This document shows, piece by piece, positions 24,737 through 33,156 of a stretch of 64,000 bases of DNA. Within the stretch, counting starts at the first letter, position 1; every line of letters begins with the position of its first letter. The position numbers were made by a program, and so were the translations under genes. The DNA is from Nocardia iowensis. GTDB lineage: Bacteria > Actinomycetota > Actinomycetes > Mycobacteriales > Mycobacteriaceae. The notes beneath the pieces are model-generated. The model was not told the origin of the DNA, did not search any database, and saw only the letters and a program-made list of their open reading frames with translations. The DNA lies in NCBI RefSeq assembly GCF_019222765.1, contig NZ_CP078145.1, positions 8,556,001 through 8,620,000 on the forward strand. Direction: 5' to 3'.

Positions 24737-26173
24737 ATGTACTTTCGTCGCACTGTGTTAGCCGTGGCCCTTGTTGGTGGGCTGGGTGCTGGGGCGTTGA
24801 CCGCCTGCACGTCCGCCACGAGCCCGGCGCCCTCGTTGAATTGGCAGCCTTGTCCGGAGAATGTGGAGTTCGACTGTGGCGCAGTCACTGTGCCGGTGGA
24901 CTGGGCCGATCCGGGTGGGGAGAAGATCGAGGTCGCGGTGGTGCGGGATCGGGCCGACGAACCGTCGAAGAAGGTCGGCACGTTGGTGTCGCTGCCCGGC
25001 GGGCCCGGTACCTCGGGGGTGGACGAAATCATCAAGGGTGGAAAGTTTTCCGCGGAGCTGCGCGGGCGGTTCGATATCGTCAGCCTCGATCCGCGGGGGG
25101 TGAAGCGCAGTCATCCGGTGCGGTGTGATGCGGGACTGGCGGCGTCTCGGCCGAACGTGGTGCCGGACCTGGGTGGGCGCATCGATGAAGTTCAGTCGTA
25201 TGCAAGGGATCTCGCGGCGAGCTGTCGGCAGTACACCGGGTCGCTGATGGATCATCTCGACGCGGTGAGTGTCGCGCGCGACATCGAAGCGTTGCGGTCG
25301 GCGCTGGGTGTGGACCAGATCAGTATCTACGGCCGGTCCTACGGGACGATGCCCGCACAGGCATACGTCGAGCTGTTCCCGAAACAGTTGCGGGCCATGC
25401 TGTTGGACAGCGTGGACGACCACAGCTTGGACGGCCCTGCGTTCATGGCCAGCGAAGCGCGGGCGGGCAGGGACGCTTTCGATGAGTTCGCTTCCTGGTG
25501 TGCGCGGGAGGCGCAGTGCGTGCTGCACGGTTCGGACGTCGATCAAATCCTCGATGAGGTGTACGCCAAGGCCGCACGCGGTGAGCTCCGAGACCTCACC
25601 GACGTGACCAAACCGTTGGGTGCTGCCGACCTGAGCACGCAGGTGGTCAAACGACTCTTCCGTCCCGAATGGTCGCTGCTGGCAACGGAGCTGCGGTCAT
25701 TGGCCGACCAACCCGCAAGCAGTCCGCTGACACCGAAATTCCCACAGCGGCAAGGTGTTCCAGCTCCGCTACCGGAAGTCGCCTTTTGCTCCGACTGGCG
25801 TTTCGACATCGCCGATCAGGACCAATGGATCCAACTGTGGCGCGAGCAGAATGCCAACGCCGGAACCCTACGCTCCCACTTCGCCTGGGGCGCAGGCGCT
25901 TTGTGCTCCAGCTGGCCGATCGCACCGCCGAATCCGCCGCACCTCCCGCGGATCGCGGACGCCCCACCGATTCTCATCCTCAATTCCCTGCACGACCCAT
26001 CCACACCGTACGAGTGGGCACTAGGCGTCGAAAAGAACACCCCCGGAGCCACCCTGCTGACCTACGAAGGCTGGGGCCACGGCATCTACGACCGCTCCCC
26101 CTGCACCACCACAGCCGCCGACCAATACCTCATCCACCTCACCCTCCCCCAACCCCGCTGCCCCGCAGCCTGA
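24737..26173 (+). CDS. exported TAP/SlpD-like alpha/beta hydrolase lipoprotein
   Basis: 478 residues from ATG 24737; upstream in-frame codons run through the tRNA and are not coding. Lipobox LTAC puts the lipid on Cys24. The S33-type hydrolase has the oxyanion motif PGGPG (87-91), nucleophile Ser201 in IYGRSYGT, acid in NSLHDPSTPYEWA and base in EGWGHGIYD. A TAP C-terminal domain with a CSSW and SPCTTT cysteine pair closes it. Family members release tripeptides or cleave esters outside the cell (mycobacterial Rv2223c/CaeA type). It ends 21 bases from the convergent methyltransferase. Confidence 0.87.
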   Translation: MYFRRTVLAVALVGGLGAGALTACTSATSPAPSLNWQPCPENVEFDCGAVTVPVDWADPGGEKIEVAVVRDRADEPSKKVGTLVSLPGGPGTSGVDEIIKGGKFSAELRGRFDIVSLDPRGVKRSHPVRCDAGLAASRPNVVPDLGGRIDEVQSYARDLAASCRQYTGSLMDHLDAVSVARDIEALRSALGVDQISIYGRSYGTMPAQAYVELFPKQLRAMLLDSVDDHSLDGPAFMASEARAGRDAFDEFASWCAREAQCVLHGSDVDQILDEVYAKAARGELRDLTDVTKPLGAADLSTQVVKRLFRPEWSLLATELRSLADQPASSPLTPKFPQRQGVPAPLPEVAFCSDWRFDIADQDQWIQLWREQNANAGTLRSHFAWGAGALCSSWPIAPPNPPHLPRIADAPPILILNSLHDPSTPYEWALGVEKNTPGATLLTYEGWGHGIYDRSPCTTTAADQYLIHLTLPQPRCPAA

Positions 26174-26194
26174 CCCACGTCGGCGCGTTCGCCG

Positions 26195-27322
26195 CTACGC
26201 GTCGGCGGCGAGACGCCAGAGGGAGGTGACTTCCGCGGCGCGAGCGGCGTGCAGCGGGTCGGTGGTGTCCTGGGCACGGGGGTGACGCGGCGTCGTGTCG
26301 GTTTTGTCGATGACGCGCAGGCCCGCTTGTTCGATCATGGCGAGCAGGTCGGACCGGGTGCGTAGACCGAGGTGTTCGGCGAGGTCGGAGAGGATGAGCC
26401 AGCCTTCGCCGCCGGGGATGAGATGGGCGGTCAGGCCGGAGAGGAACCCCCGCAGCATGCCGCTGTCCTGGTCGTACACGCCGTGTTCGATCGCGGAGGT
26501 CGGACGGGCCGGTAGCCACGGCGGGTTGCACACGACCAGGTCGGCGCGACCCGCAGGGAAGAGCGCGGGTCCGACGATGTCGACGGATCGGGTGAGATCC
26601 AGCCGGTCGATGTTCTCGCGGGCGCAGACCAGGGCGCGTGGACTGTCATCGGTCGCGACGATGTGGTCGATGCCGCGGCGGGCCAGCACCGCCGCGAGCA
26701 CGCCGGTGCCGGTACCCAGGTCGAAGGCGGTGTGCACGCCGCTGCCGGTCGTCGGCAGCGGAGTGCGCGCGACCAGATCGATGTATTCGCCGCGGATCGG
26801 TGAGAACACGCCGTAGTGCGGGTAGATGTGGGCGTCGATGGCGGGTATCGCTACCCCTTTTTCCCGCCACTGCGCCGCGCCGAGCACGCCGAGCAATTCG
26901 GTGAGGGCGATGAGCTTGGGCTCGTGTGCCGGGCCGTACACGTCGTCGCAGGCCTTGCGAACATCGGGAGCGCGGCGCAGCGCCAGTGTGTGATCGGCCT
27001 CGAGCTGCACGAGCAGCTTGCCGAGCACCCGCGCCCGATGGTTGCGTGCCCTGCGCTGCAGCCGGAACGACTCGGCCGGGCTATTGCCTGGGCCAGGGGC
27101 TTTCCGGTCGACTCGGCGGGTCATCGCCTTGAGTAGCTGCCTGGCATTGTGATAGTCACCACGCCACAGCAGTCCGGTGCCCTCACAGGCCAGGCGGTAG
27201 GCGGTCTCGGCGGTCATCCGATCGTCGGCCACCACGATCCGGCTCGGCACGGGTGTCGCGCTTTCGGAATGCCACGGGGCGGATCGGACGGTATCGGCTT
27301 CGGTCCAGGTCATCGTGGACAT
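26195..27322 (-). CDS. class I SAM-dependent methyltransferase (NPPW type)
   Basis: 375 residues from ATG 27322 with AGGAG upstream. The N-terminal half is a helical region (about 1-180) with LLWRGDYHNARQLLKAMTRR. The SAM domain carries AFDLGTGTGVLAAVLARRG and the amino-methylating signature VCNPPWLPARP. The NPPW motif, typical of N5-glutamine (HemK/PrmC) or N6-adenine methyltransferases, suggests transfer to a planar amide or amino nitrogen. A PSPAIRGEY-like block (GVFSPIRGEYIDLV) before the SAM domain matches the RlmG/PrmB-like actinobacterial group. Substrate unproven. Confidence 0.82.
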   Translation of the reverse strand: MSTMTWTEADTVRSAPWHSESATPVPSRIVVADDRMTAETAYRLACEGTGLLWRGDYHNARQLLKAMTRRVDRKAPGPGNSPAESFRLQRRARNHRARVLGKLLVQLEADHTLALRRAPDVRKACDDVYGPAHEPKLIALTELLGVLGAAQWREKGVAIPAIDAHIYPHYGVFSPIRGEYIDLVARTPLPTTGSGVHTAFDLGTGTGVLAAVLARRGIDHIVATDDSPRALVCARENIDRLDLTRSVDIVGPALFPAGRADLVVCNPPWLPARPTSAIEHGVYDQDSGMLRGFLSGLTAHLIPGGEGWLILSDLAEHLGLRTRSDLLAMIEQAGLRVIDKTDTTPRHPRAQDTTDPLHAARAAEVTSLWRLAADA

Positions 27323-27545
27323 CGGCTACTCCTCGTTGTCGAAAATGCAGGGGCACGGAGTGCACCGCGACGAGGAATTACTGAGGTTGGGTGTTCCTAC
27401 GGCGTCGAAGTGCGCGAGGAAACGTCACCGAGAACCATGCCCAATGCCATGACCGACCCTTCCGAATAGATGCGATTCCAGTTTCCCACACGTCGCGCGG
27501 ACCGCTACGACCAGGGCAAAGTGCGCGTCGACCGAGGCGGTGGAG

Positions 27546-28070
27546 TCACCCGGCGAGATCGCTGCGCTCCCTGGTGTCCGCGTGCAATCGACGGAATTTG
27601 CTGCCGTGGAAGACAAGTGGGTCCACATCGGTGCGGGTGGCGATGCGGTGGATCCGCAGGATGACGACCGCGTGGTCGCCCGCAGGGACGTGCGCCTCCG
27701 GGACCCCTTCGATCCAGGCGGACGCGCCATCGATGAACAGCGCCTCGCCGGTACCGCGGTGCAGTTCGGTGCCGCGGAACCGGTCACCGTTGCGGCCACC
27801 GAGCGTGCGGGCGGCGTCCTGCTGATCGGTGCCGAGCAGGCTCAGGCCGAGATGACCAGCGGCGGCGAGCTTGGGCCAGGTCGAAGAGGAGTTCTGCACA
27901 CAGAACGACACCAGCGGCGGGTCGAGCGAGACCGGGACGAACGTGCTGACGGCGAGACCGTGTGGGGCACCGTTGATTTCGGCGCACACCGCGACCACGC
28001 CGCTCGGGAAATTGGCGAAGGCGCGCCGTAATCCGCCGCCGTCCGCCGGAAATTCGAAGAGCTCATGCAT
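27546..28070 (-). CDS. flavin reductase (FMN-type) of two-component monooxygenase
   Basis: 174 residues with a split-barrel flavin-reductase fold: LRRAFANFPSGVVAVCAE, STFVPVSLDPPLVSFCVQNS and the stretch SSTWPKLAAAGHLGLSLLG. C-terminal FHGSKFRRLHADT is the usual substrate-pocket end. It makes FMNH2 or FADH2 with NAD(P)H for partner oxygenases. Last gene of the sulfur operon; its ATG lies 8 bases inside the SsuE-like gene. It could serve the StyA-like FAD enzyme or the SfnG/DszA-type FMN enzymes. The 220 bases downstream (27323-27545) hold no gene. Confidence 0.87.
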   Translation of the reverse strand: MHELFEFPADGGGLRRAFANFPSGVVAVCAEINGAPHGLAVSTFVPVSLDPPLVSFCVQNSSSTWPKLAAAGHLGLSLLGTDQQDAARTLGGRNGDRFRGTELHRGTGEALFIDGASAWIEGVPEAHVPAGDHAVVILRIHRIATRTDVDPLVFHGSKFRRLHADTRERSDLAG

Positions 28071-28578
28071 GATTCGTCACCTTCGTGGTCGCGGCCAGTG
28101 CCTGCGCGACGGGCCGCCATCGGTCGCTGTAGCGGTCGATCGCGCCGTCCTCGTGGAAAGTCCGGTCCGACAGGTACAGGCCGGGCAACGCCGCGGTGGC
28201 GCCCAGTTCGACGAGCACCGGCTTGAGCAGCAGATCCGGCGCCAGCGCGTGGGTGGGGCCCGCGCCGAGCATCACCGGAACACCGAGGACACCCGCCAAC
28301 CCGGTGCCGCCGTCGAACTGTTCGAGGAACAGTTTCAACAGGCCCGTGTAGGTGGCCTTGAACGTCGGACTGGCGAAAACAACCAGCTCCGAATCGGATA
28401 CGGTGCGGACGGCGGCCGCCACGTTCGGGTCGCCCCAGCCGAGCAGGGCGGCACCGAAGTCGACCAGGTCGATCACCGTGGGCGCTACCTCGGGTCTCAA
28501 CCCCTTCGCGACCAGCGTGGCCGCCGCCAGGGTGCGGGAGGCGGGCTTCGGATTGCCTACGACGACCGTCACTGTCAC
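28063..28578 (-). CDS. NADPH-dependent FMN reductase (SsuE/MsuE-like)
   Basis: 171 residues from GTG 28578; AAAAGG lies upstream. Flavodoxin-like fold with the phosphate loop VVVGNPKPASRT and the segment VVFASPTFKATYTGLLKLFL followed by EQF, diagnostic of the SsuE/MsuE group. It supplies FMNH2 to alkanesulfonate or sulfone monooxygenases. Its stop lies beyond the next gene's ATG (8-base overlap), and it follows the SfnB-like gene by 44 bases. Two different flavin reductases in one operon suggest separate needs for FMNH2 and FADH2 (inference). Confidence 0.85.
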   Translation of the reverse strand: MTVTVVVGNPKPASRTLAAATLVAKGLRPEVAPTVIDLVDFGAALLGWGDPNVAAAVRTVSDSELVVFASPTFKATYTGLLKLFLEQFDGGTGLAGVLGVPVMLGAGPTHALAPDLLLKPVLVELGATAALPGLYLSDRTFHEDGAIDRYSDRWRPVAQALAATTKVTNHA

Positions 28579-28622
28579 TTTTGTATCCTTTTCATCCACC
28601 TGCTGTTTCGACCGTAGACCGG

Positions 28623-29882
28623 TCAGATCACGCCGTGCAATGGCGGCGCGGTGCCGTGCAGCAGCGCACGGCCGATGTGCTGGTACTTCCATCGGATCGG
28701 ATCGTGCAATGTGTGCGTGCGGGCGTTGCGCCAGAAGTGGTGCAGATTCAGATCCGCTGCCGCACTGCGCGTTCCGCTCACCTCGAACAACGCGCTGGAC
28801 ACATCGTTGGCCGCACGGTCGGCGAGCACCTTGGCCGCGGCTACCGCGAGCGATGCGCGAGCGGCGAGTTCGGCGGCATCGCCCCGTTCGATATTCGTGG
28901 CCTTGTCGACGGCTTCGCCCGCCGCACCGAGGGTCGCCTCGGCGGCGGTCACCGCGACGGAAAGCTCACCGAAACGCTGGATCAGCAGCGGGTCATCGAT
29001 CGCTCGCTGGACACCGGATTCGAACCACGGACGGCTCGTCGTGCGCACGAATTCCGTTGCCGCCGAGAGCGCGCCACGGGCGATGCCCGCATCGATAGCC
29101 ACGTGCAGGAGTTGGGCGAACGCGCCGTAGCCGGTCGGCGCGTGCACGGCTGCGGAACGACGGATCAGCTGATCACGCTCGACCACCACGTCCTCCAGCG
29201 AGACGGTGCCACTGCCGGTGGTGCGCTGGCCGACGCCGTTCCAGTCATCGATGATCCGCACGCCGGGTGTATCGGCGGGCAGGTAAACGATGTACTCCCC
29301 CGGCTCCAGCCCGCTGCGCCCCGCCACATCGTCGAGTTTGGTGAGCACGGCGAGCAGATTCGCGAACAACGAACCGGTGCAATAGAACTTGCGCCCATCG
29401 ACGCGGAATCGGTCCCCGACCGGGCGCAGGGTGGTGGCGATGTCAGCGACGGTGGCTCCACCACGCTCGGACTGGGCGTTGGCAATCCGCCCACCGTCGA
29501 GCACCTGGCCGAAGTAGCGCTCGCGCTGCTCCGCCGAACCGGCCAGGCGCACCAGATTCAGGTACACGAAGTGACTGTGCGGGATCTGCGCGATATTCGG
29601 ATCGGCGGCCGCGAGCAGGCGCACCACCTCCGCCACGGCGCTGGGTGGCAGGTCCGCGCCGCCGTGTTCAGCGGGCACGGTGATGGCGAGCAACCCGCTG
29701 GCCGCGAGCCGCTCCACCTCCTGGTGCGGCAGGATCCGGCCGCGGTCCCGCGCGGCGGCCCCCGACGCGAAGTCCGCCGCGAGGTATTCGGCGACCGAAA
29801 AAGCCTGTGCCGCTGAAGCTATTCGATCGGCCGCGACCTCGGTGGTGCGAGTGACAGATCCGGTGGCGGCCGAGATGGTCAT
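28623..29882 (-). CDS. SfnB-like sulfur-acquisition oxidoreductase (acyl-CoA dehydrogenase fold)
   Basis: 419 residues from ATG 29882, coupled to the SfnG stop by TGATG. It has the acyl-CoA dehydrogenase fold of the flavin-dependent monooxygenase branch: HQEVERLAASGLLAITVPAE, then NAQSERGG, the stretch RVDGRKFYCTGSLFANLLAV, and the C-terminal HHFWRNARTHTLHDPIRWKY typical of DszC/SfnB/IsoB-type enzymes. The usual GSNEIQ of true dehydrogenases is absent. Likely oxygenates a sulfur compound with FMNH2. SfnB of Pseudomonas is tied to dimethylsulfone use. The exact reaction is not established. Confidence 0.82.
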   Translation of the reverse strand: MTISAATGSVTRTTEVAADRIASAAQAFSVAEYLAADFASGAAARDRGRILPHQEVERLAASGLLAITVPAEHGGADLPPSAVAEVVRLLAAADPNIAQIPHSHFVYLNLVRLAGSAEQRERYFGQVLDGGRIANAQSERGGATVADIATTLRPVGDRFRVDGRKFYCTGSLFANLLAVLTKLDDVAGRSGLEPGEYIVYLPADTPGVRIIDDWNGVGQRTTGSGTVSLEDVVVERDQLIRRSAAVHAPTGYGAFAQLLHVAIDAGIARGALSAATEFVRTTSRPWFESGVQRAIDDPLLIQRFGELSVAVTAAEATLGAAGEAVDKATNIERGDAAELAARASLAVAAAKVLADRAANDVSSALFEVSGTRSAAADLNLHHFWRNARTHTLHDPIRWKYQHIGRALLHGTAPPLHGVI

Positions 29883-30997
29883 CAGCTCACCGCCGCGACC
29901 GGCCGCCGGGCGGCCTCCAGTTCCCGTACCAGCGGAAGCACTTTCGCGCCAAAGTACTCGATCTCCTCTTGAAAGTGCAGAAAGCCGCCCAGGATCAGGT
30001 CCACGCCGAGCTCCCGGTAGGCGACGATGCGCTCGGCGATCTGCTCCGGCGTGCCGATCAGCTCGGTGCGGAACCCGTCGTTGTATTGCACGAGGTCCTC
30101 GTAGGTGGAGTCCGCCCACATCCCCTTGCGGTCCTTGGTGGACGCGCCCGCCTGCTGCACCGCCTCCCGGAACCCTTCCACCGCGGGCTTGTTCGCCTTC
30201 TCGACGATCTCGCGCAAGGTGTCCCGCGCTTCTTTCTCGGTGTCCCTGGCGATGATGAAGCCGTTCAGACCGAACTTCACCTCCCGGTCGTTGGCTCGAG
30301 CGACGGCGCGCAGATCATCCAGCTGTTCGGTGACGCCGTCGAAATCCTTGCCATTGGAGAAGTACCAGTCGGCGTAGCGGCCGCCGTTGCGGCGGGCCGC
30401 GGTCGAGTTACCGCCTTGGAACAGTTCGGGATTCGGGCGCTCGGCGGTGTTGAGCGGCTTCGGCTTCAGCGTGAAATCGCGGATCCGGTAGAAGTCGCCG
30501 CCGTAGTTCACCTTGTCCTCGGTCCAGATCTTGCGGATCACCTCGAGGAATTCGGCGCTGCGCCGGTACCTTTCGTCGTGCTCCAGCCACGGCTCGCCTA
30601 GCGCGGTGAATTCACCGGCAAACCAACCGGATACGACATTGATGGCAAACCGCCCGTTCGACAGGTGGTCGGCGGTCGCGCCGAACTTCGCGAGCACCGC
30701 CGGATGCCATAGGCCGGGATGGATGGCCGCGATCACCTTCAGCCGTTCGGTCGCGCCGAGCAGCGCGAGGCTGAACGAGGTCGACTCGTGCTGGAACTCG
30801 GCGCCGTACGAGGCGGTGTAGCGCACCTGCGACAACGCGTACTCGAAGCCGTTGTTCTCGGCGGTCTGCGCCAGCTTCTTGTTGTACGCGAAGTCCCAGC
30901 TGGTGCGCTGTTCGATATCGCTGGTGACCAACCCCCCGCTGACATTGGGCACCCAGTAGGCGAATTTGATCTCTTCGGCAATCTGCTCCGTGGTCAT
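29882..30997 (-). CDS. sfnG: FMNH2-dependent dimethylsulfone monooxygenase
   Basis: 371 residues from ATG 30997 (GGAGC 6 bases upstream). Luciferase-like TIM-barrel of the SsuD/SfnG branch with near-diagnostic blocks: IKFAYWVPNVSGGLVTSDIE, FEYALSQVRYTASYGAEFQH, then VIAAIHPGLWHPAVLAKFGA, and NVVSGWFAGEFTALGEPWLE. Family reaction: dimethylsulfone plus FMNH2 and O2 gives methanesulfinate and formaldehyde. It fits with the SfnB-like gene and FMN reductase that follow in the same operon. The N-terminal extension to 31048 is rejected. Confidence 0.9.
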   Translation of the reverse strand: MTTEQIAEEIKFAYWVPNVSGGLVTSDIEQRTSWDFAYNKKLAQTAENNGFEYALSQVRYTASYGAEFQHESTSFSLALLGATERLKVIAAIHPGLWHPAVLAKFGATADHLSNGRFAINVVSGWFAGEFTALGEPWLEHDERYRRSAEFLEVIRKIWTEDKVNYGGDFYRIRDFTLKPKPLNTAERPNPELFQGGNSTAARRNGGRYADWYFSNGKDFDGVTEQLDDLRAVARANDREVKFGLNGFIIARDTEKEARDTLREIVEKANKPAVEGFREAVQQAGASTKDRKGMWADSTYEDLVQYNDGFRTELIGTPEQIAERIVAYRELGVDLILGGFLHFQEEIEYFGAKVLPLVRELEAARRPVAAVS

Positions 30998-31081
30998 AGC
31001 TGCTCCATGGTGTCGGGGGTAGCCGTCGATCTCCTCCCACTCCAGCACCGCGATCCGACCGGCACGAGGGTTTGAATCTGT

Positions 31082-31094
31082 GCGATCGGATCGC
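31082..31094. promoter_or_regulatory. palindrome upstream of sfnG
   Basis: GCGATC-G-GATCGC, 85 bases upstream of the sfnG start in the 131-base gap after the StyA-like gene. A related CGCGATCCGACC lies at 31049-31060. Could be an operator for sulfur control; not matched to a known regulator. Confidence 0.3.
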
Positions 31095-31128
31095 TGTGCT
31101 GAAGTGTTCGGATCTCAGGTCGGTGTTG

Positions 31129-32514
31129 TCAGGCGGTGGCGAGGGCGTCGGCGAAGGTGGACCTGGCGAACTTTCCGGCCGGTGCGAAGCGGCCGAGCAG
31201 CGCCGCCGCGTCTTCGCCGGTGACGCGGGTGATGAAGGCGTTGGCCGCGTCGAGCGAATCGACTTCGAGGAACGGTTGCGGGTGGTGCAGCAGGCCGACG
31301 AGGGCAGCGGCGAACTTCGGATCGACGCTCGCGGCCGCGAAGAGCTGGTTGCCGATCTCGGCCAGCTCCGGATCGCCGAGGAACAGCCGGGTGACCTTGT
31401 TGGCCGCATCGCCGCGGACCGCGAGGAATCCCGCGTACTGCGCGTCGAGCCACGCCTCGTCGAACGGACCGTCATGCACCGCCGCCGCCGCGACGAGCCG
31501 CTGGGCTTGGATGAGCCCGCTCTGCGCGCCCTGACCCGCGATCGGGTCGTACGCGGCCGAGGTGTCGCCGAGCGAGGCCACCACGTGCCCGCTCGCCGTG
31601 TGACCGATACCGGACCGGACCACCGGCCGGACCGCCCCCTTGAGCCAGGAATGCGGATCGTCGGCGATCACCTGGGTGGCGAGCACCTCCGGCAGATCCC
31701 AATCGATGAAGTCGCGGTACAAGTCCTGCACGATCCGGTGTGTGGAATCGGCGGAATCCGCTGCGGCGAAACGGGTTTCCCATTCGCTGCCCGGCCGGGC
31801 CCAGCCGAGGAACGCCCAGCTCGGTCCGGCGTCCTTGTGCAAGTACGGGCCCCACCATGCCTCACCCTGCTCGGCCAGGATGGAGAAGCCGCTGTGCGCC
31901 CCGCCCGCCGGGCTGCGGTGCGCGAAAACGTCCTTGCCGTGGCCGATTCCGGTCACCGTGACGGTGAGCAGCGAACGCTGCGGCGCCGCGTAGGGCGTGC
32001 GCGCCGGGTCGATCGGAAACAGGTCGGACAGACCGCCGCGGCCGGTGGCGACCAGCGTGAGGGCGTTGGCGGCGGCGATCGTGTCGAGGGTTTCGGGGGT
32101 CACCTGCTCGACGACGAAGCGGCCGCCGCGTTCCTTAAAGGCGGTCAGTCGTTCGTCGGCCTTCAGGCGGGTGTCGACGGCGACGCCGACGTAGCCGTCG
32201 AAATGGCCATCGAATTGGATCAATTCGGCACCTTCCGGCCCGGCGATGCGGACACTGAGTCCGGTGTGCCGCGGTGCCCGGCCGGTGTAGGTGTCCAGCC
32301 CAAGCGCGGACTCGGCTTGCTGGGTGATCCCGAATTCGAGCGCGGTGCCGGTAGCGGGGACGTCATCGCGCAGACTGCGCTGGTCGCGGTCGCTGTAGAG
32401 GGTGACGTCGAAACCGGCGTCGAGCAAACCTAGCGCCGCAGTGACGCCGGTTTGGCCGGCACCGATTACCGCGGCCGAACGGGTGGAACGGGGGACGGAA
32501 TTCTGCGTTGTCAT
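31129..32514 (-). CDS. StyA-like FAD-dependent monooxygenase
   Basis: 461 residues. Rossmann start SAAVIGAGQTGVTAALGLLD (GxGxxG at 18-23) followed by the acidic YSDRDQRS strand end, as in styrene/indole monooxygenase oxygenase components. The second FAD motif is VVASLGDTSAAYDPIAGQGA, equal to the GLGD-x-A-x-DP-x-x-GQGAN of StyA. No NADH-binding DG motif is visible, so an external FADH2 donor is needed; the operon's flavin reductase (27546-28070) could do this. Typical reactions are epoxidation and sulfoxidation; sulfoxidation would suit the sulfur genes (inference). Divergent from msrC. Confidence 0.82.
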   Translation of the reverse strand: MTTQNSVPRSTRSAAVIGAGQTGVTAALGLLDAGFDVTLYSDRDQRSLRDDVPATGTALEFGITQQAESALGLDTYTGRAPRHTGLSVRIAGPEGAELIQFDGHFDGYVGVAVDTRLKADERLTAFKERGGRFVVEQVTPETLDTIAAANALTLVATGRGGLSDLFPIDPARTPYAAPQRSLLTVTVTGIGHGKDVFAHRSPAGGAHSGFSILAEQGEAWWGPYLHKDAGPSWAFLGWARPGSEWETRFAAADSADSTHRIVQDLYRDFIDWDLPEVLATQVIADDPHSWLKGAVRPVVRSGIGHTASGHVVASLGDTSAAYDPIAGQGAQSGLIQAQRLVAAAAVHDGPFDEAWLDAQYAGFLAVRGDAANKVTRLFLGDPELAEIGNQLFAAASVDPKFAAALVGLLHHPQPFLEVDSLDAANAFITRVTGEDAAALLGRFAPAGKFARSTFADALATA

Positions 32515-32612
32515 GTTCGGATCATCCTGGGTGTGACCAGGCCCTCGTGAGTGTTGCGATCAGCGAGAATCGATCAGCGGCCAGATGTTTTCGCAGGCGT
32601 ACCATTCGGCCT

Positions 32613-33104
32613 ATGTCGTTCACCATTGCCGACCTGACCGGAGACCGCACCGAGCAGTACCACCAGCTCGCCGCGCAGGCAGCAGCGCTGGTGGCAGGCG
32701 AGGTCGACCGCGTCGCCAACGCCGCCAATCTCTCGGCGCTGGTTTTCCATGCGCTGCCCGAACTGAATTGGGTCGGGTTCTATTTCTATGACGGTCGAGA
32801 ACTCGTGGTCGGCCCATTTCAGGGCAAACCCGCGTGCGTCCGTATCCCCATCGGAAAAGGCGTCTGCGGGACGGCGGCACAGACCAGGGAAACACAACTG
32901 GTGCCCGATGTGCATGCCTTTCCCGGCCACATCGCCTGTGATGCCGAGACGCGTTCGGAAGTCGTTATTCCGTTGGTGCACAATGGCGCGCTGGTCGGAG
33001 TGTTCGACCTCGACAGCCCGAAGCCGGGCCGATTCGATGAAATCGACCAGCGCGGGCTGGAATCCATCGCGCGGGCATTCCTCGATTCGCTACCGTCCGC
33101 TTAG
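32613..33104 (+). CDS. msrC: free methionine-(R)-sulfoxide reductase, GAF domain
   Basis: 163 residues from ATG 32613. A single GAF domain with the three redox cysteines Cys75, Cys85 and Cys109 in ACVRIPIGKGVCGTAA and GHIACDAETRSEVVIP; the spacings of 10 and 24 equal those in E. coli fRMsr. LNWVGFYFYDG and GVFDLDSPKPGRFDEID are further family blocks. Reduces free Met-R-sulfoxide using thioredoxin. Cytosolic. It stands between the two arms of the organosulfur cluster and is divergent from the StyA-like gene (98-base gap). Confidence 0.92.
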   Translation: MSFTIADLTGDRTEQYHQLAAQAAALVAGEVDRVANAANLSALVFHALPELNWVGFYFYDGRELVVGPFQGKPACVRIPIGKGVCGTAAQTRETQLVPDVHAFPGHIACDAETRSEVVIPLVHNGALVGVFDLDSPKPGRFDEIDQRGLESIARAFLDSLPSA

Positions 33105-33112
33105 TCCGGGTC

Positions 33113-33146
33113 GTTCCGGCGGACACCAGGGCGCTCGCCGGAACGG
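33113..33146. terminator. hairpin between msrC and DszA-like gene
   Basis: CGTTCCGGCG (33113-33122) pairs with CGCCGGAACG (33137-33146), 14-nt loop, in the 52-base convergent gap. No U tract. Confidence 0.45.
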
Positions 33147-33156
33147 CACCGGACGG

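Noticed and set aside
28581-29816. 411-codon plus-strand frame opposite the SfnB-like gene
   Set aside because: Antisense shadow with no recognisable fold.
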